Shown: positions 23,256-29,892 of the stretch, piece by piece
Position numbering within the stretch: position 1 is the first letter of the stretch
Layout of the letters: every line of letters begins with the position of its first letter
IMG/VR virus record: IMGVR_UViG_3300037847_001253
Span: 1 to 29,892 of that record
DNA: 29,892 nucleotides
Origin: a virus
Reading direction: 5' to 3' (one strand)
The notes under the pieces: model-generated
The model's input: only the letters and a program-made list of their open reading frames with translations
What the model was told of the DNA's origin: nothing
Databases searched by the model: none
Program-made: the position numbers and the translations under genes

Positions 23256-23284
23256 TAAGAAAAAGGGGAGCAGAAGCTCCCCTT
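23255..23284 (-). terminator. Intrinsic terminator after the major capsid gene
   Basis: On the minus strand, AAGGGGAGC, loop TTCT and GCTCCCCTT form a perfect nine-pair stem with a four-base loop (23284-23263), followed by a T-run broken by one C (TTTCTTA beyond the stem). It begins eight bases after the capsid stop codon, the classic place to end or thin a head-gene transcript. Confidence 0.88.
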
Positions 23285-23291
23285 ACAAGAA

Positions 23292-24203
23292 TTAACTTGC
23301 TCCTGGTGATCCGAAGATACCTAGTGGATCAGATACTCCAAATGAATATCTTTCTCTAGCTTTGTATCTAACGTTACCAGTATTGAAGTCACCATCCATG
23401 CTTGTTTGCATTGGTGATCTAACAAAATGCTTCATACCATCAGGTATATCGGTGATGAGATAGAAGGAGTTTACATCTGTTAAATAATGATTAACAAAGT
23501 AACCTTCTGGAACAACACCATTAGTTTTGATAGCATTGACATCGTTGTTAGCTGAACCAGGCTGATAGTCTGACTCAAGCAGTCTTGTAGCAACAAACTG
23601 AAGTGCTGAAGGCACAATCAATCTTCTTGCTCTTGCTGCAATCTTAAGTCCTCTTTCATCTGTCCAACCGCCAATTTGAATGATCGCATCTTCTAAAGAA
23701 GCTTCGTTCAAGTCAGCACCAACTGTAGGTCTGTTACTATTTGAACCACCACTTACCAATGGGTGAGCTGTGTTAAATAGTGTTACGCCATCACCTGAGT
23801 TGAATGTTGTAAATCCTGCATTTAAAGGATTCATAGCTTTTACTTGTTTTGTATAAGCCATTGCTCTTGCTAATGCTTTGGTGTATCTACCGCTAAGAGA
23901 AACGTAAAGGTTATCCTCCATTGCTTCTTCTGTAACTGCAAAACCCATTGCAATAGTTTCGTGTGTATATCTAGCCACGAATGATTCTTGAGCTGTATCA
24001 TAAAGAATCGCTGAACCTTCTGCTTTTACTGGTGCTGCACCAAAGCCTGAAAGTTTTAGTTCTTCTTCAAATGATCTATCTGAGTTCTCTGACTCATAGA
24101 TTTGCTCATGTTCATTTTCGTAACCATTGTACTCTTCACCAAACAGGGCATTAAGACCTGGTAATAATTGATGAAGCTGTTGTGCTCTACTTATAGCTGC
24201 CAT
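23292..24203 (-). CDS. Major capsid protein
   Basis: A 303-residue protein, MAAISRAQQLHQLLPGLNAL onward. It belongs to the group of capsid proteins with EEYNGYENEHEQIYE, SFVARYTHETIAMGFAVTEE, NTAHPLVSGGSNSNRP, GLKIAARARRLIVPSALQFV and YKARERYSFGVSDPLGIFGS, the last two being strong signatures. These are Mu gpT-like or HK97-fold major head subunits. Position after portal and scaffold, a good ribosome site (AGGAG) and the terminator directly after it all agree with a highly expressed capsid gene. No protease domain or long delta-domain is obvious; the scaffold seems to be separate. Confidence 0.9.
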   Translation of the reverse strand: MAAISRAQQLHQLLPGLNALFGEEYNGYENEHEQIYESENSDRSFEEELKLSGFGAAPVKAEGSAILYDTAQESFVARYTHETIAMGFAVTEEAMEDNLYVSLSGRYTKALARAMAYTKQVKAMNPLNAGFTTFNSGDGVTLFNTAHPLVSGGSNSNRPTVGADLNEASLEDAIIQIGGWTDERGLKIAARARRLIVPSALQFVATRLLESDYQPGSANNDVNAIKTNGVVPEGYFVNHYLTDVNSFYLITDIPDGMKHFVRSPMQTSMDGDFNTGNVRYKARERYSFGVSDPLGIFGSPGAS

Positions 24204-24215
24204 AATTATCTCCTA

Positions 24216-24803
24216 TTATCCTATACCAGTTGTGTTAAGTAATTGATGTCCTACGTTAAACATAACTAAAACTTCTGGATGAGATTCATCAAAAGCATCT
24301 TCTGGACCATTAACAAAGTCAACAATCTTCAGAGGAAGTGTATTAGTTGTATTAGCTGTAGAAATATCAATGTTATTTCTGCTCAAACCAATAGCAGTAC
24401 TTCCTGCTACTTGGTTTACTTCTACGTTTTTACCAAGATCATCTTGGTCAACCACACCATCGCATTGCATACGCATAACTACGAATGGATCAGATTGTAC
24501 ATAAGCAACAATATTGTCAGCTGCTGTATTAGCAGGATAATATTGTGACTGTCGAAATTCACCTGAAACTGGATCAGTATATGAACATCCTAAAAATACT
24601 CCGATTGGTGTCAACGTTGCTGTACCAGTATCTTTTTGGATAGTGGTATTAGGGTTGTTGTCATGCCATTTTACAAAGTCACCAAAGAATATATCTGTGT
24701 TATATCCGTTAGCAATTTTGTAATGGACTATTTTATCGTTATATGCACATGATACTAATGAGCTTACAGGTCTTGCACCAAATGGTGAACTAACTTGTGC
24801 CAT
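24216..24803 (-). CDS. Head protein candidate next to capsid, unknown role
   Basis: A 195-residue beta-rich protein, MAQVSSPFGARPVSSLVSCA onward, with GVFLGCSYTDPVSGEFRQSQ and ADNIVAYVQSDPFVVMRMQC. I recall this family as a conserved neighbour of the capsid gene in marine phages. It has no signal peptide or membrane helix. A head decoration or capsid-stabilising role is plausible from position and composition only. A good ribosome site (TAGGAG) precedes the ATG. Confidence 0.7.
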   Translation of the reverse strand: MAQVSSPFGARPVSSLVSCAYNDKIVHYKIANGYNTDIFFGDFVKWHDNNPNTTIQKDTGTATLTPIGVFLGCSYTDPVSGEFRQSQYYPANTAADNIVAYVQSDPFVVMRMQCDGVVDQDDLGKNVEVNQVAGSTAIGLSRNNIDISTANTTNTLPLKIVDFVNGPEDAFDESHPEVLVMFNVGHQLLNTTGIG

Positions 24804-24842
24804 ATCTTTCTCCTATGGATAAAAATAAAATTAATCTAAAAT

Positions 24843-25346
24843 TTAATTATCTCGTCCAAAGGTGGTCTTGCTACTTCTTTCATAAACCTCTTTATTCATT
24901 CGAGGATCATTGTCTTTAAAGTACGCATTATCTACTGTATCAATTTGTGATTGTGCTTGCTTATCAAAGTACTCTTGTCTTTGTTTTGCAAGGTCTTCAG
25001 GTATCTTGCACAGTAATTGTCCAGCAACTTCTATGTTCCCTTTCTTTGCCCATTCAGAGTTATAGTCTTGAAGTATCTTTAGTTCTGGATGATCTTCTGC
25101 TTTGCAGGCGACCCATCCTTCTCTAAACCTTCTAGACACATTAGGTGTATCAGCATTTCCTAATAAGGAAGTTCTAATCCATCTAAAGACCCATCCTGGT
25201 TGTGGATCAGGTGCAGGAAGATTAACTGGATTTTCCCAGCTTTGAACTGCTTGTTCTGCCTCTCGGCTCTCTTGCCCTCTAGGGGTACGCACTTGTTCTG
25301 AAGAATCAGTTTGATTCTCATCTACGATTTTTTTATCATCTGCCAT
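24843..25346 (-). CDS. Conserved phage protein between scaffold and capsid genes
   Basis: A 167-residue soluble protein with an acidic, disordered start (about 1-45), then PDPQPGWVFRWIRTSLLGNA, REGWVACKAEDHPELKIL and the helical GQLLCKIPEDLAKQRQEYFD. The Trp/Arg-rich middle is conserved in marine phages as I recall, with no assigned function. Its ribosome site lies in the last codons of the scaffold gene. A head-assembly role is suggested only by position. Confidence 0.68.
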   Translation of the reverse strand: MADDKKIVDENQTDSSEQVRTPRGQESREAEQAVQSWENPVNLPAPDPQPGWVFRWIRTSLLGNADTPNVSRRFREGWVACKAEDHPELKILQDYNSEWAKKGNIEVAGQLLCKIPEDLAKQRQEYFDKQAQSQIDTVDNAYFKDNDPRMNKEVYERSSKTTFGRDN

Positions 25347-25347
25347 A

Positions 25348-26406
25348 CTAATTCTCCTTTAATAATTCAGCGGCATACTGCTCGTTACTAATACCAAGTT
25401 GTCGTGCTAGTCTAACTTGTTCCGCACTAAGCTGTACTTTACGAGGTGTTTTGCCAGTTGTCCTCGATACTGGTGCAACTACTTGTGAAGCCTGCCTGTT
25501 CATAACAGGAGCTTCTTCGACAGGAGCTTTCGCCTCTACTGCTGTAGTCTCTTGTATTCCATAAAAATTTGGAAACTTGTTTTTCATAGCATTATCTAAT
25601 TCAGTATAAAAATTTGGTGAATTAGGATAAAGCCCTTTGCTTGCAAACTCTTCTTCAAGATATGTTGCATAAGCTGTCATGTCTCTATTTCTGTCACTCA
25701 AAAACCATGAGTTGTTAGATAACCATTCTTTTAATGCTGGATTATCATCAACTTCTTGTGTAGGTTGTGGTTGTGCTACTGGTTCTGGTTCTGGTTGTGG
25801 AGCTGGCTGTGCATTAGCTTGCCCTTGATATTGACCAGAATTAATAGCTTCCGCTACTCTTTGAGCATACGTAGGTGCTGTTGCTTTAGCTTGCTGTGCT
25901 TGAGTTAAAAGCTGTGTAGCTGCTGCAATCTTTTTAGGATCACCTTCCTCATTAGCCTTTTCAAGTTGCATAGTTGCAAATTGTAAAACCCAATCAGCAC
26001 CTTGTGATACAGATTTATTTAATTCTTGTGAACCTATATCTACTTGTCTTTGTAGCTGTTCATTTTGCTTCATCAATGTTTTGATTCGTTCAACAGCTTC
26101 GTCTTTTTCTTTGGTTGTTTTTTCTCTTTGTTGTTTCTCTTGTTCTCTTTCGTAAACAAGTTTGTTTATTCTTTTGCCAGCTCTTTCACTATATCCAGCA
26201 ATTTCTTTATCTAACTCTTCGTCAGTAGCTGGTTCTTGCTTTTCTTCTACAACTGGTTCTGGCTCAACTGCTTGTTCCTCATCTTGTACTTCTACTTCAA
26301 TGTCATCAGGAACATTAGCTGTTACATCATGCTTTACACCAAAGAACTGTTCCTCTGGAGAAGATTGTTCTATGTTATCGTTTACGTTTTCTGCTTCGGT
26401 ACTCAT
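25348..26406 (-). CDS. Capsid scaffolding protein candidate
   Basis: A 352-residue, very acidic and helical protein. Residues 1-75 are Glu-rich and likely disordered, about 80-135 form a coiled coil (EREQEKQQREKTTKEKDEAV), 195-225 are Pro/Gln/Glu-rich, and the end is basic and helical (RTTGKTPRKVQLSAEQVRLA). A basic C-terminal helix that binds the coat protein is the plan of scaffolding proteins such as that of P22. The gene lies between portal and capsid, where scaffolds usually sit, and overlaps the GroES-like gene by four bases (ATGA). No sequence family match is claimed. Confidence 0.78.
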   Translation of the reverse strand: MSTEAENVNDNIEQSSPEEQFFGVKHDVTANVPDDIEVEVQDEEQAVEPEPVVEEKQEPATDEELDKEIAGYSERAGKRINKLVYEREQEKQQREKTTKEKDEAVERIKTLMKQNEQLQRQVDIGSQELNKSVSQGADWVLQFATMQLEKANEEGDPKKIAAATQLLTQAQQAKATAPTYAQRVAEAINSGQYQGQANAQPAPQPEPEPVAQPQPTQEVDDNPALKEWLSNNSWFLSDRNRDMTAYATYLEEEFASKGLYPNSPNFYTELDNAMKNKFPNFYGIQETTAVEAKAPVEEAPVMNRQASQVVAPVSRTTGKTPRKVQLSAEQVRLARQLGISNEQYAAELLKEN

Positions 26407-26771
26407 ACTGCTCTGTTAACTCCTTTAGGGTCTTCGACTACACCTTCGATAGTGTCGTCATTAACAATACGAAACTCCTGCCCATAAACATCTATTCTTG
26501 TTCCTGAGTATGGTCTTATGATTACCCAATCGCCAGCTTTACACCAAGGACCAGAAGGGAATCTACTTTTATCTGCATAAGCATCAGCACCAAGCTCTAG
26601 GACTTTACCAATAACTGTGGCAACTTCCTCTTTCTTCTTGCTCTCTGATGTGTATTTGATTATGCCACCCTCAGTCTTTTCTTCGACCTGTGGAATAGCA
26701 ATTAGTATTCTATAACCTTGTGGTTGTGGTATTGACTTAGCTCTCTTCTCAGCACTAATTTTATCTGTCAT
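26403..26771 (-). CDS. GroES-like co-chaperonin
   Basis: A 122-residue Cpn10-like protein. PQGYRILIAIPQVEEKTEGG opens the fold; EGGII (34-38) stands where GroES has its mobile-loop GGIV contact to GroEL. VATVIGKVLELGADAY and AGDWVIIRPYSGTRI follow, as in the GroES core (VVAVGKG, VGDIVIF). Phages such as T4 make their own co-chaperonin (gp31) to fold the capsid protein with host GroEL, and this gene lies three genes before the capsid. Length is longer than GroES (97), with a disordered start of about 15 residues and an acidic end. Confidence 0.86.
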   Translation of the reverse strand: MTDKISAEKRAKSIPQPQGYRILIAIPQVEEKTEGGIIKYTSESKKKEEVATVIGKVLELGADAYADKSRFPSGPWCKAGDWVIIRPYSGTRIDVYGQEFRIVNDDTIEGVVEDPKGVNRAV

Positions 26772-26782
26772 AGCAAAAGTTC

Positions 26783-26986
26783 CTATTCTCTAGTATTTCG
26801 ATCTACCCAATCTAATACTTCTCGTTCAGCAATGGCAAGTCCTTCGATAACTCCTGTAAGTCTTTTGTATTCTGCAAAATCTTTACAGCCACCTCCAGCG
26901 ATACTATCAGCATGATCATTCATAATGTCTCTGAATTTCTTTTTTAAAAACTCAGATAGTGATTGCTGTTTGATATCATTTACCAT
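26783..26986 (-). CDS. Small conserved protein next to portal
   Basis: A 67-residue helical protein with LKKKFRDIMNDHADSIAGGG, CKDFAEYKRLTGVIEGLAIA and EREVLDWVDRN. The 'F.EYK.L.G.I.GLA.AER..LD' text is common next to portal genes of podovirus-like phages. Function unknown; a connector or packaging accessory is possible. It overlaps the portal end by 11 bases. Confidence 0.74.
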   Translation of the reverse strand: MVNDIKQQSLSEFLKKKFRDIMNDHADSIAGGGCKDFAEYKRLTGVIEGLAIAEREVLDWVDRNTRE

Positions 26987-29456
26987 CTTTTATGCTATCT
27001 TCTGCTATTTTTACTCCTAAGTCAACCCCTTTCATGTAATCTTCTCTAGCTTGCTTGCTTTCTGCTTGCTGTGCATCTAGCAAATCGCTAGCAATTTTTT
27101 GTCCTAAGTTTGCACCAGCCATTCCTTCTTGAGATTTAATTCTCATTCTTTCTGTCATTTCTTTCTCTGCTGCTTTAGCAACATCAACAGTAAGCTTGGC
27201 TTTAGCTATCTGCATATCATCGTCATGCTTCTTAGCTTTGATTCGTAACTCTTCTTGCTTCTGCTGAATGATTGGGTCTTGTAGTTGTTCCTGTATCTGT
27301 TCAGCTTGCTGTTGTCTCTGTGCTTTGTTAGTTAGAATGTCTGAAGCTTCAGCAACAAGAACACTCAAACGTTTCTCTAGCTCTGCTGGTAGTGGCTCAC
27401 CCATAGGTGGTAGCTCTATACCAAGCTCATCTTCAATTTGTTTTCTGAACTTAAGTTGTAAATGATCAGTTACATAGCCCATGCCAGCTGCTTGTATTGC
27501 TCCTGCATTTGGACTTTGTTGTAGCAGTTCAAGTATTTCAGGATTCTGTTGAGCAGACATAACTGTTTGTATGTGTGCATCGTGATCCTGATATGGAAAT
27601 GCTTTGACTGGTTTACCACTAAGAATATTCTGTACAGCTGATACTGGATCAACTGGTTTGATATCATCTTGCAATGGTACTATCTCGTCTGTGTCTTTAA
27701 TGCCAAGAACATCAAGCATTTGTCTATGAAGTTCTGGTAAGTTGTACATCTGTGGAGCTGTTTGTGATAACTGCATAGCAGCCTGATACTGCATAATCCT
27801 TTGCGACATAGTTGCTGCATTAGGATCAGAGACAGGTAAGACATCAATTCTTTTATCAAAGTCTGACTTCTTAATATCTTCTTCTTCGCCAGTCTCATAC
27901 GGATACTCTGGATTAGTAAAGTCTCTAACAATATCAACCAAGAGATCAAACTCTCTTCGCATAGAAGCGTGTAGTCTTGCTTGTACTGCACTCATTACCT
28001 TCATGTTTCTTTCCAGCAAAGCTAGTGTAGTACCAACAGGAGCTTGGTTATTCATATCAGATATCTTCATATCAGAGATACTGGCAAACCTTCTGCCCTC
28101 TTCGACTATGTTTTGAAGCAGTTGATACAGAGTTCCACTTGGTTCTTTATATGGAAGAAAAGTGATGTTGTCTTTGATCGCACCGCCTGGAACATCCACA
28201 TCTCTAAACTCACCTGGCATAATTGGAGTATCATCGCCTTTAATGCGAAGACCTCTAGCTTTCAGACCGCCTGGTAAATTAGATAGTGTACCTGCATCAA
28301 CTAACTGTCTTAATATACTGGTAGCTGATTTACTTAAACCACCAATCAAATGCACTAAACCAAAACCATAAAAACCTATACCTGGTAAATACTGGTAGTG
28401 AACAAAGTGATTTCTTTTTTCTTTTCTTGGATCATCTTCATAATAGTTTCTTCTTATGCTTAAGATGATGCCTGATGGATAATCAAGTGTAACTATATAT
28501 GGTAAGGCTATGCCTGATGGCTGCCCTTCAACCATATCTTCAAACCCTGGTAGGTCCAAGTTTACTTGCATCTCTAACAGAGTGTGCCTGTTATCGTATG
28601 CTTGACTGTCTTGTTCTCCTGTAATCTCATCGTATTTCTCTGAGACATCTGTGTTTCTTTCTGCTGCGTCAGGTACGTTTACATCTCTATAAAACCCAGA
28701 GACTTGCATCTTACGTAAATCATTATTGCTTTTCTTCATTACGTGAGTAGCTCTCTCGCAAGTTTCTAAATCAGACGCACCATAGTTAACAACCATATCT
28801 TCTGCTGGAACAAAATGTCCGCATGGTCTTTCTAGGCTTGGATCAAAATATATCTTTCTAAATGCTGACCCTGCCAACGGAAGTGAGAACAGAAGTTTCT
28901 CTGTCTCAGTTCTGTATTCTTTCATTTCATACGTCAGCAAATAGTTTAGATAGTCTTGTACTCGACCTGCTTGCTTTTCTTTATCGTCAGTCATCTTACC
29001 AACGACTTGTGTTCTTACTGGACCTTTGGCTGGAAATATCTCTGATATTGCCTGTGATTGAAATCGCACCACAGCTTCTGACAACATAGGATGGAAAACT
29101 CCACAAGCTCCATTCCAAGGTTCTGTTCTTTCTTCTATCTTTAGACCAAGCTGATCTAAACCTTTGGTGTAACTTTCTTCCCATTCTTTACGAGAATCTT
29201 TGTCAGCATTGAAAGCTGCTACTAAGTCTGACCCAATACCATTAAGGATGTCTTCATTAATGTACTCTGCTAAGTTTTCATAAAACCCTGCATACGCACT
29301 TTGTAGTTCTTCTTGCGGATCAAAATCTACGATCACGCCACCATCGTCAGTTTCGATGGAAACTGCGTCAGGGTTTTCTATTGTTACTTCTATCTCTCCT
29401 TCAGCGGGCATACCTTCTACGCCATCTTGTTCAGGATTCAATTTTTCTATAGCCAT
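26976..29456 (-). CDS. Portal protein
   Basis: An 826-residue portal, near the size of P22 gp1 (725). The portal ring is the DNA entry channel of the capsid. Marks include RTEPWNGACGVFHPMLSEAV (about 110), EIFPAKGPVRTQVVG, LLFSLPLAGSAFRKIYFDPS, ILSIRRNYYEDDPRKEKRNH, HYQYLPGIGFYGFGLVHLIG and a helical stretch APVGTTLALLERNMKVMSAV typical of the stem. From about 690 onward it is a long, Gln/Lys/Glu-rich coiled coil that may form a barrel-like tail as in P22. It follows the terminase end by seven bases. Its 5' neighbours and size favour a podovirus-type head. Confidence 0.88.
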   Translation of the reverse strand: MAIEKLNPEQDGVEGMPAEGEIEVTIENPDAVSIETDDGGVIVDFDPQEELQSAYAGFYENLAEYINEDILNGIGSDLVAAFNADKDSRKEWEESYTKGLDQLGLKIEERTEPWNGACGVFHPMLSEAVVRFQSQAISEIFPAKGPVRTQVVGKMTDDKEKQAGRVQDYLNYLLTYEMKEYRTETEKLLFSLPLAGSAFRKIYFDPSLERPCGHFVPAEDMVVNYGASDLETCERATHVMKKSNNDLRKMQVSGFYRDVNVPDAAERNTDVSEKYDEITGEQDSQAYDNRHTLLEMQVNLDLPGFEDMVEGQPSGIALPYIVTLDYPSGIILSIRRNYYEDDPRKEKRNHFVHYQYLPGIGFYGFGLVHLIGGLSKSATSILRQLVDAGTLSNLPGGLKARGLRIKGDDTPIMPGEFRDVDVPGGAIKDNITFLPYKEPSGTLYQLLQNIVEEGRRFASISDMKISDMNNQAPVGTTLALLERNMKVMSAVQARLHASMRREFDLLVDIVRDFTNPEYPYETGEEEDIKKSDFDKRIDVLPVSDPNAATMSQRIMQYQAAMQLSQTAPQMYNLPELHRQMLDVLGIKDTDEIVPLQDDIKPVDPVSAVQNILSGKPVKAFPYQDHDAHIQTVMSAQQNPEILELLQQSPNAGAIQAAGMGYVTDHLQLKFRKQIEDELGIELPPMGEPLPAELEKRLSVLVAEASDILTNKAQRQQQAEQIQEQLQDPIIQQKQEELRIKAKKHDDDMQIAKAKLTVDVAKAAEKEMTERMRIKSQEGMAGANLGQKIASDLLDAQQAESKQAREDYMKGVDLGVKIAEDSIKDGK

Positions 29457-29463
29457 TCATCTC

Positions 29464-29892
29464 CTAGTAGTAATTAGCTTTTCTATTGTGTTCTAATGGT
29501 TCGTCTTCTTCATCGGACTCTATTGGTATAAATCCGCCTTGTCTAAATCTTAACAGAGCTTGCGTACTGCTATCAACTAAATCGTCATGTTCCATATTAG
29601 GAAAGCCAGCAAACTCTTCAATAACTTCTTCACCCCATCTAGTCTCTGGACACCAGACAACTCCTGAAGCAAATAGATCAGATACTGCATTAACTCTTGA
29701 TATCTTATCGTTCCCTCGACTTGGTGTGTACTCTTGTACGGGTATGCCCATAGCTCTTAGCTCAAAGATAAGTGGCATCCCTGCAGCCTTTGCCTCAACA
29801 ATAAAAGCATCTGGATTGTATTCTCTATACTTCTCCATAGCCCTGCGTTTCAAATCAGGAAACTCTAATCGTTCTTTGTAAGCATCTAATAA
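29464..29892 (-). CDS. Terminase large subunit, C-terminal fragment (5' end outside window)
   Basis: The frame is open to the right edge, so only the last 142 residues are seen. They form the end of the nuclease domain: AFIVEAKAAGMPLIFELRAM, then PSRGNDKISRVNAVSDLFAS, VWCPETRWGEEVIEEFAGFP and NMEHDDLVDSSTQALL. The acidic residues of EHDDLVDS and the Glu of IVEAK fit the metal site of terminase nucleases. The TTG at 29853 is not a start; residues upstream (LDAYKERLEFPDLK) continue in frame. Role: cuts and pumps DNA into the head. Gene order terminase-portal is standard. Confidence 0.9.
   Translation of the reverse strand, partial: LLDAYKERLEFPDLKRRAMEKYREYNPDAFIVEAKAAGMPLIFELRAMGIPVQEYTPSRGNDKISRVNAVSDLFASGVVWCPETRWGEEVIEEFAGFPNMEHDDLVDSSTQALLRFRQGGFIPIESDEEDEPLEHNRKANYY

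Noticed and set aside
27470-27991. Minus-strand frames within the portal gene
   Set aside because: They are out of frame with the portal gene, lack family signatures and have odd composition (many Gln, Leu, Ile in runs).
1-29892. tRNA genes, integrase or attachment sites
   Set aside because: Nearly all bases are covered by supported coding frames, and no cloverleaf or recombinase motif was noticed; a tRNA scan was not possible.

Overview
The window is a piece of a tailed double-stranded DNA phage (or a prophage) that infects a Gram-negative bacterium. Every supported gene lies on the minus strand, genes abut or overlap by 1-60 bases almost everywhere, and the DNA is AT-rich by eye. A spanin pair next to an endolysin implies a host with an outer membrane. 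Gene content (large portal, GroES-like protein, small basic proteins, S74-type fibre) resembles marine podovirus-like phages, but the host is an inference. No tRNA, integrase, repressor or CRISPR array was seen. Positions run right to left in transcription order.

Head region (29892 to 23292): the C-terminal end of the large terminase, a large portal protein, a small conserved protein, a GroES-like co-chaperonin, a candidate scaffold, two proteins of unknown role and the major capsid protein. A clear intrinsic terminator follows the capsid gene, with a candidate promoter directly behind it.

Virion and adaptor region (23171 to 11533): four related proteins of about 270-320 residues interleaved with tiny genes, then a run of small lysine-rich proteins, then P22 gp4-like and other head-tail adaptor candidates, a zinc-ribbon protein, small virion proteins and a large repetitive tail fibre ending in an S74 chaperone domain.

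Lysis and accessory region (11523 to 4080): three small membrane proteins (holin candidates), two basic proteins and a staphylococcal-type nuclease. Then comes the most unusual part, a contiguous block of five genes: CsgF-like, CsgG-like, a curlin-like repeat protein, a FecR-domain protein and a CHASE2-adenylate cyclase. An inner-membrane spanin, an outer-membrane lipoprotein spanin and a T4-type lysozyme follow. The five-gene block could span the whole envelope: an outer-membrane pore with its extracellular partner and a secreted substrate, a periplasmic FecR protein, and an inner-membrane sensor that makes cAMP. It sits in the late, lysis-associated part of the genome.

The left end (4080 to 1) holds a P22 gp10-like tail hub candidate and a second fibre-type gene that runs off the window with no stop codon.
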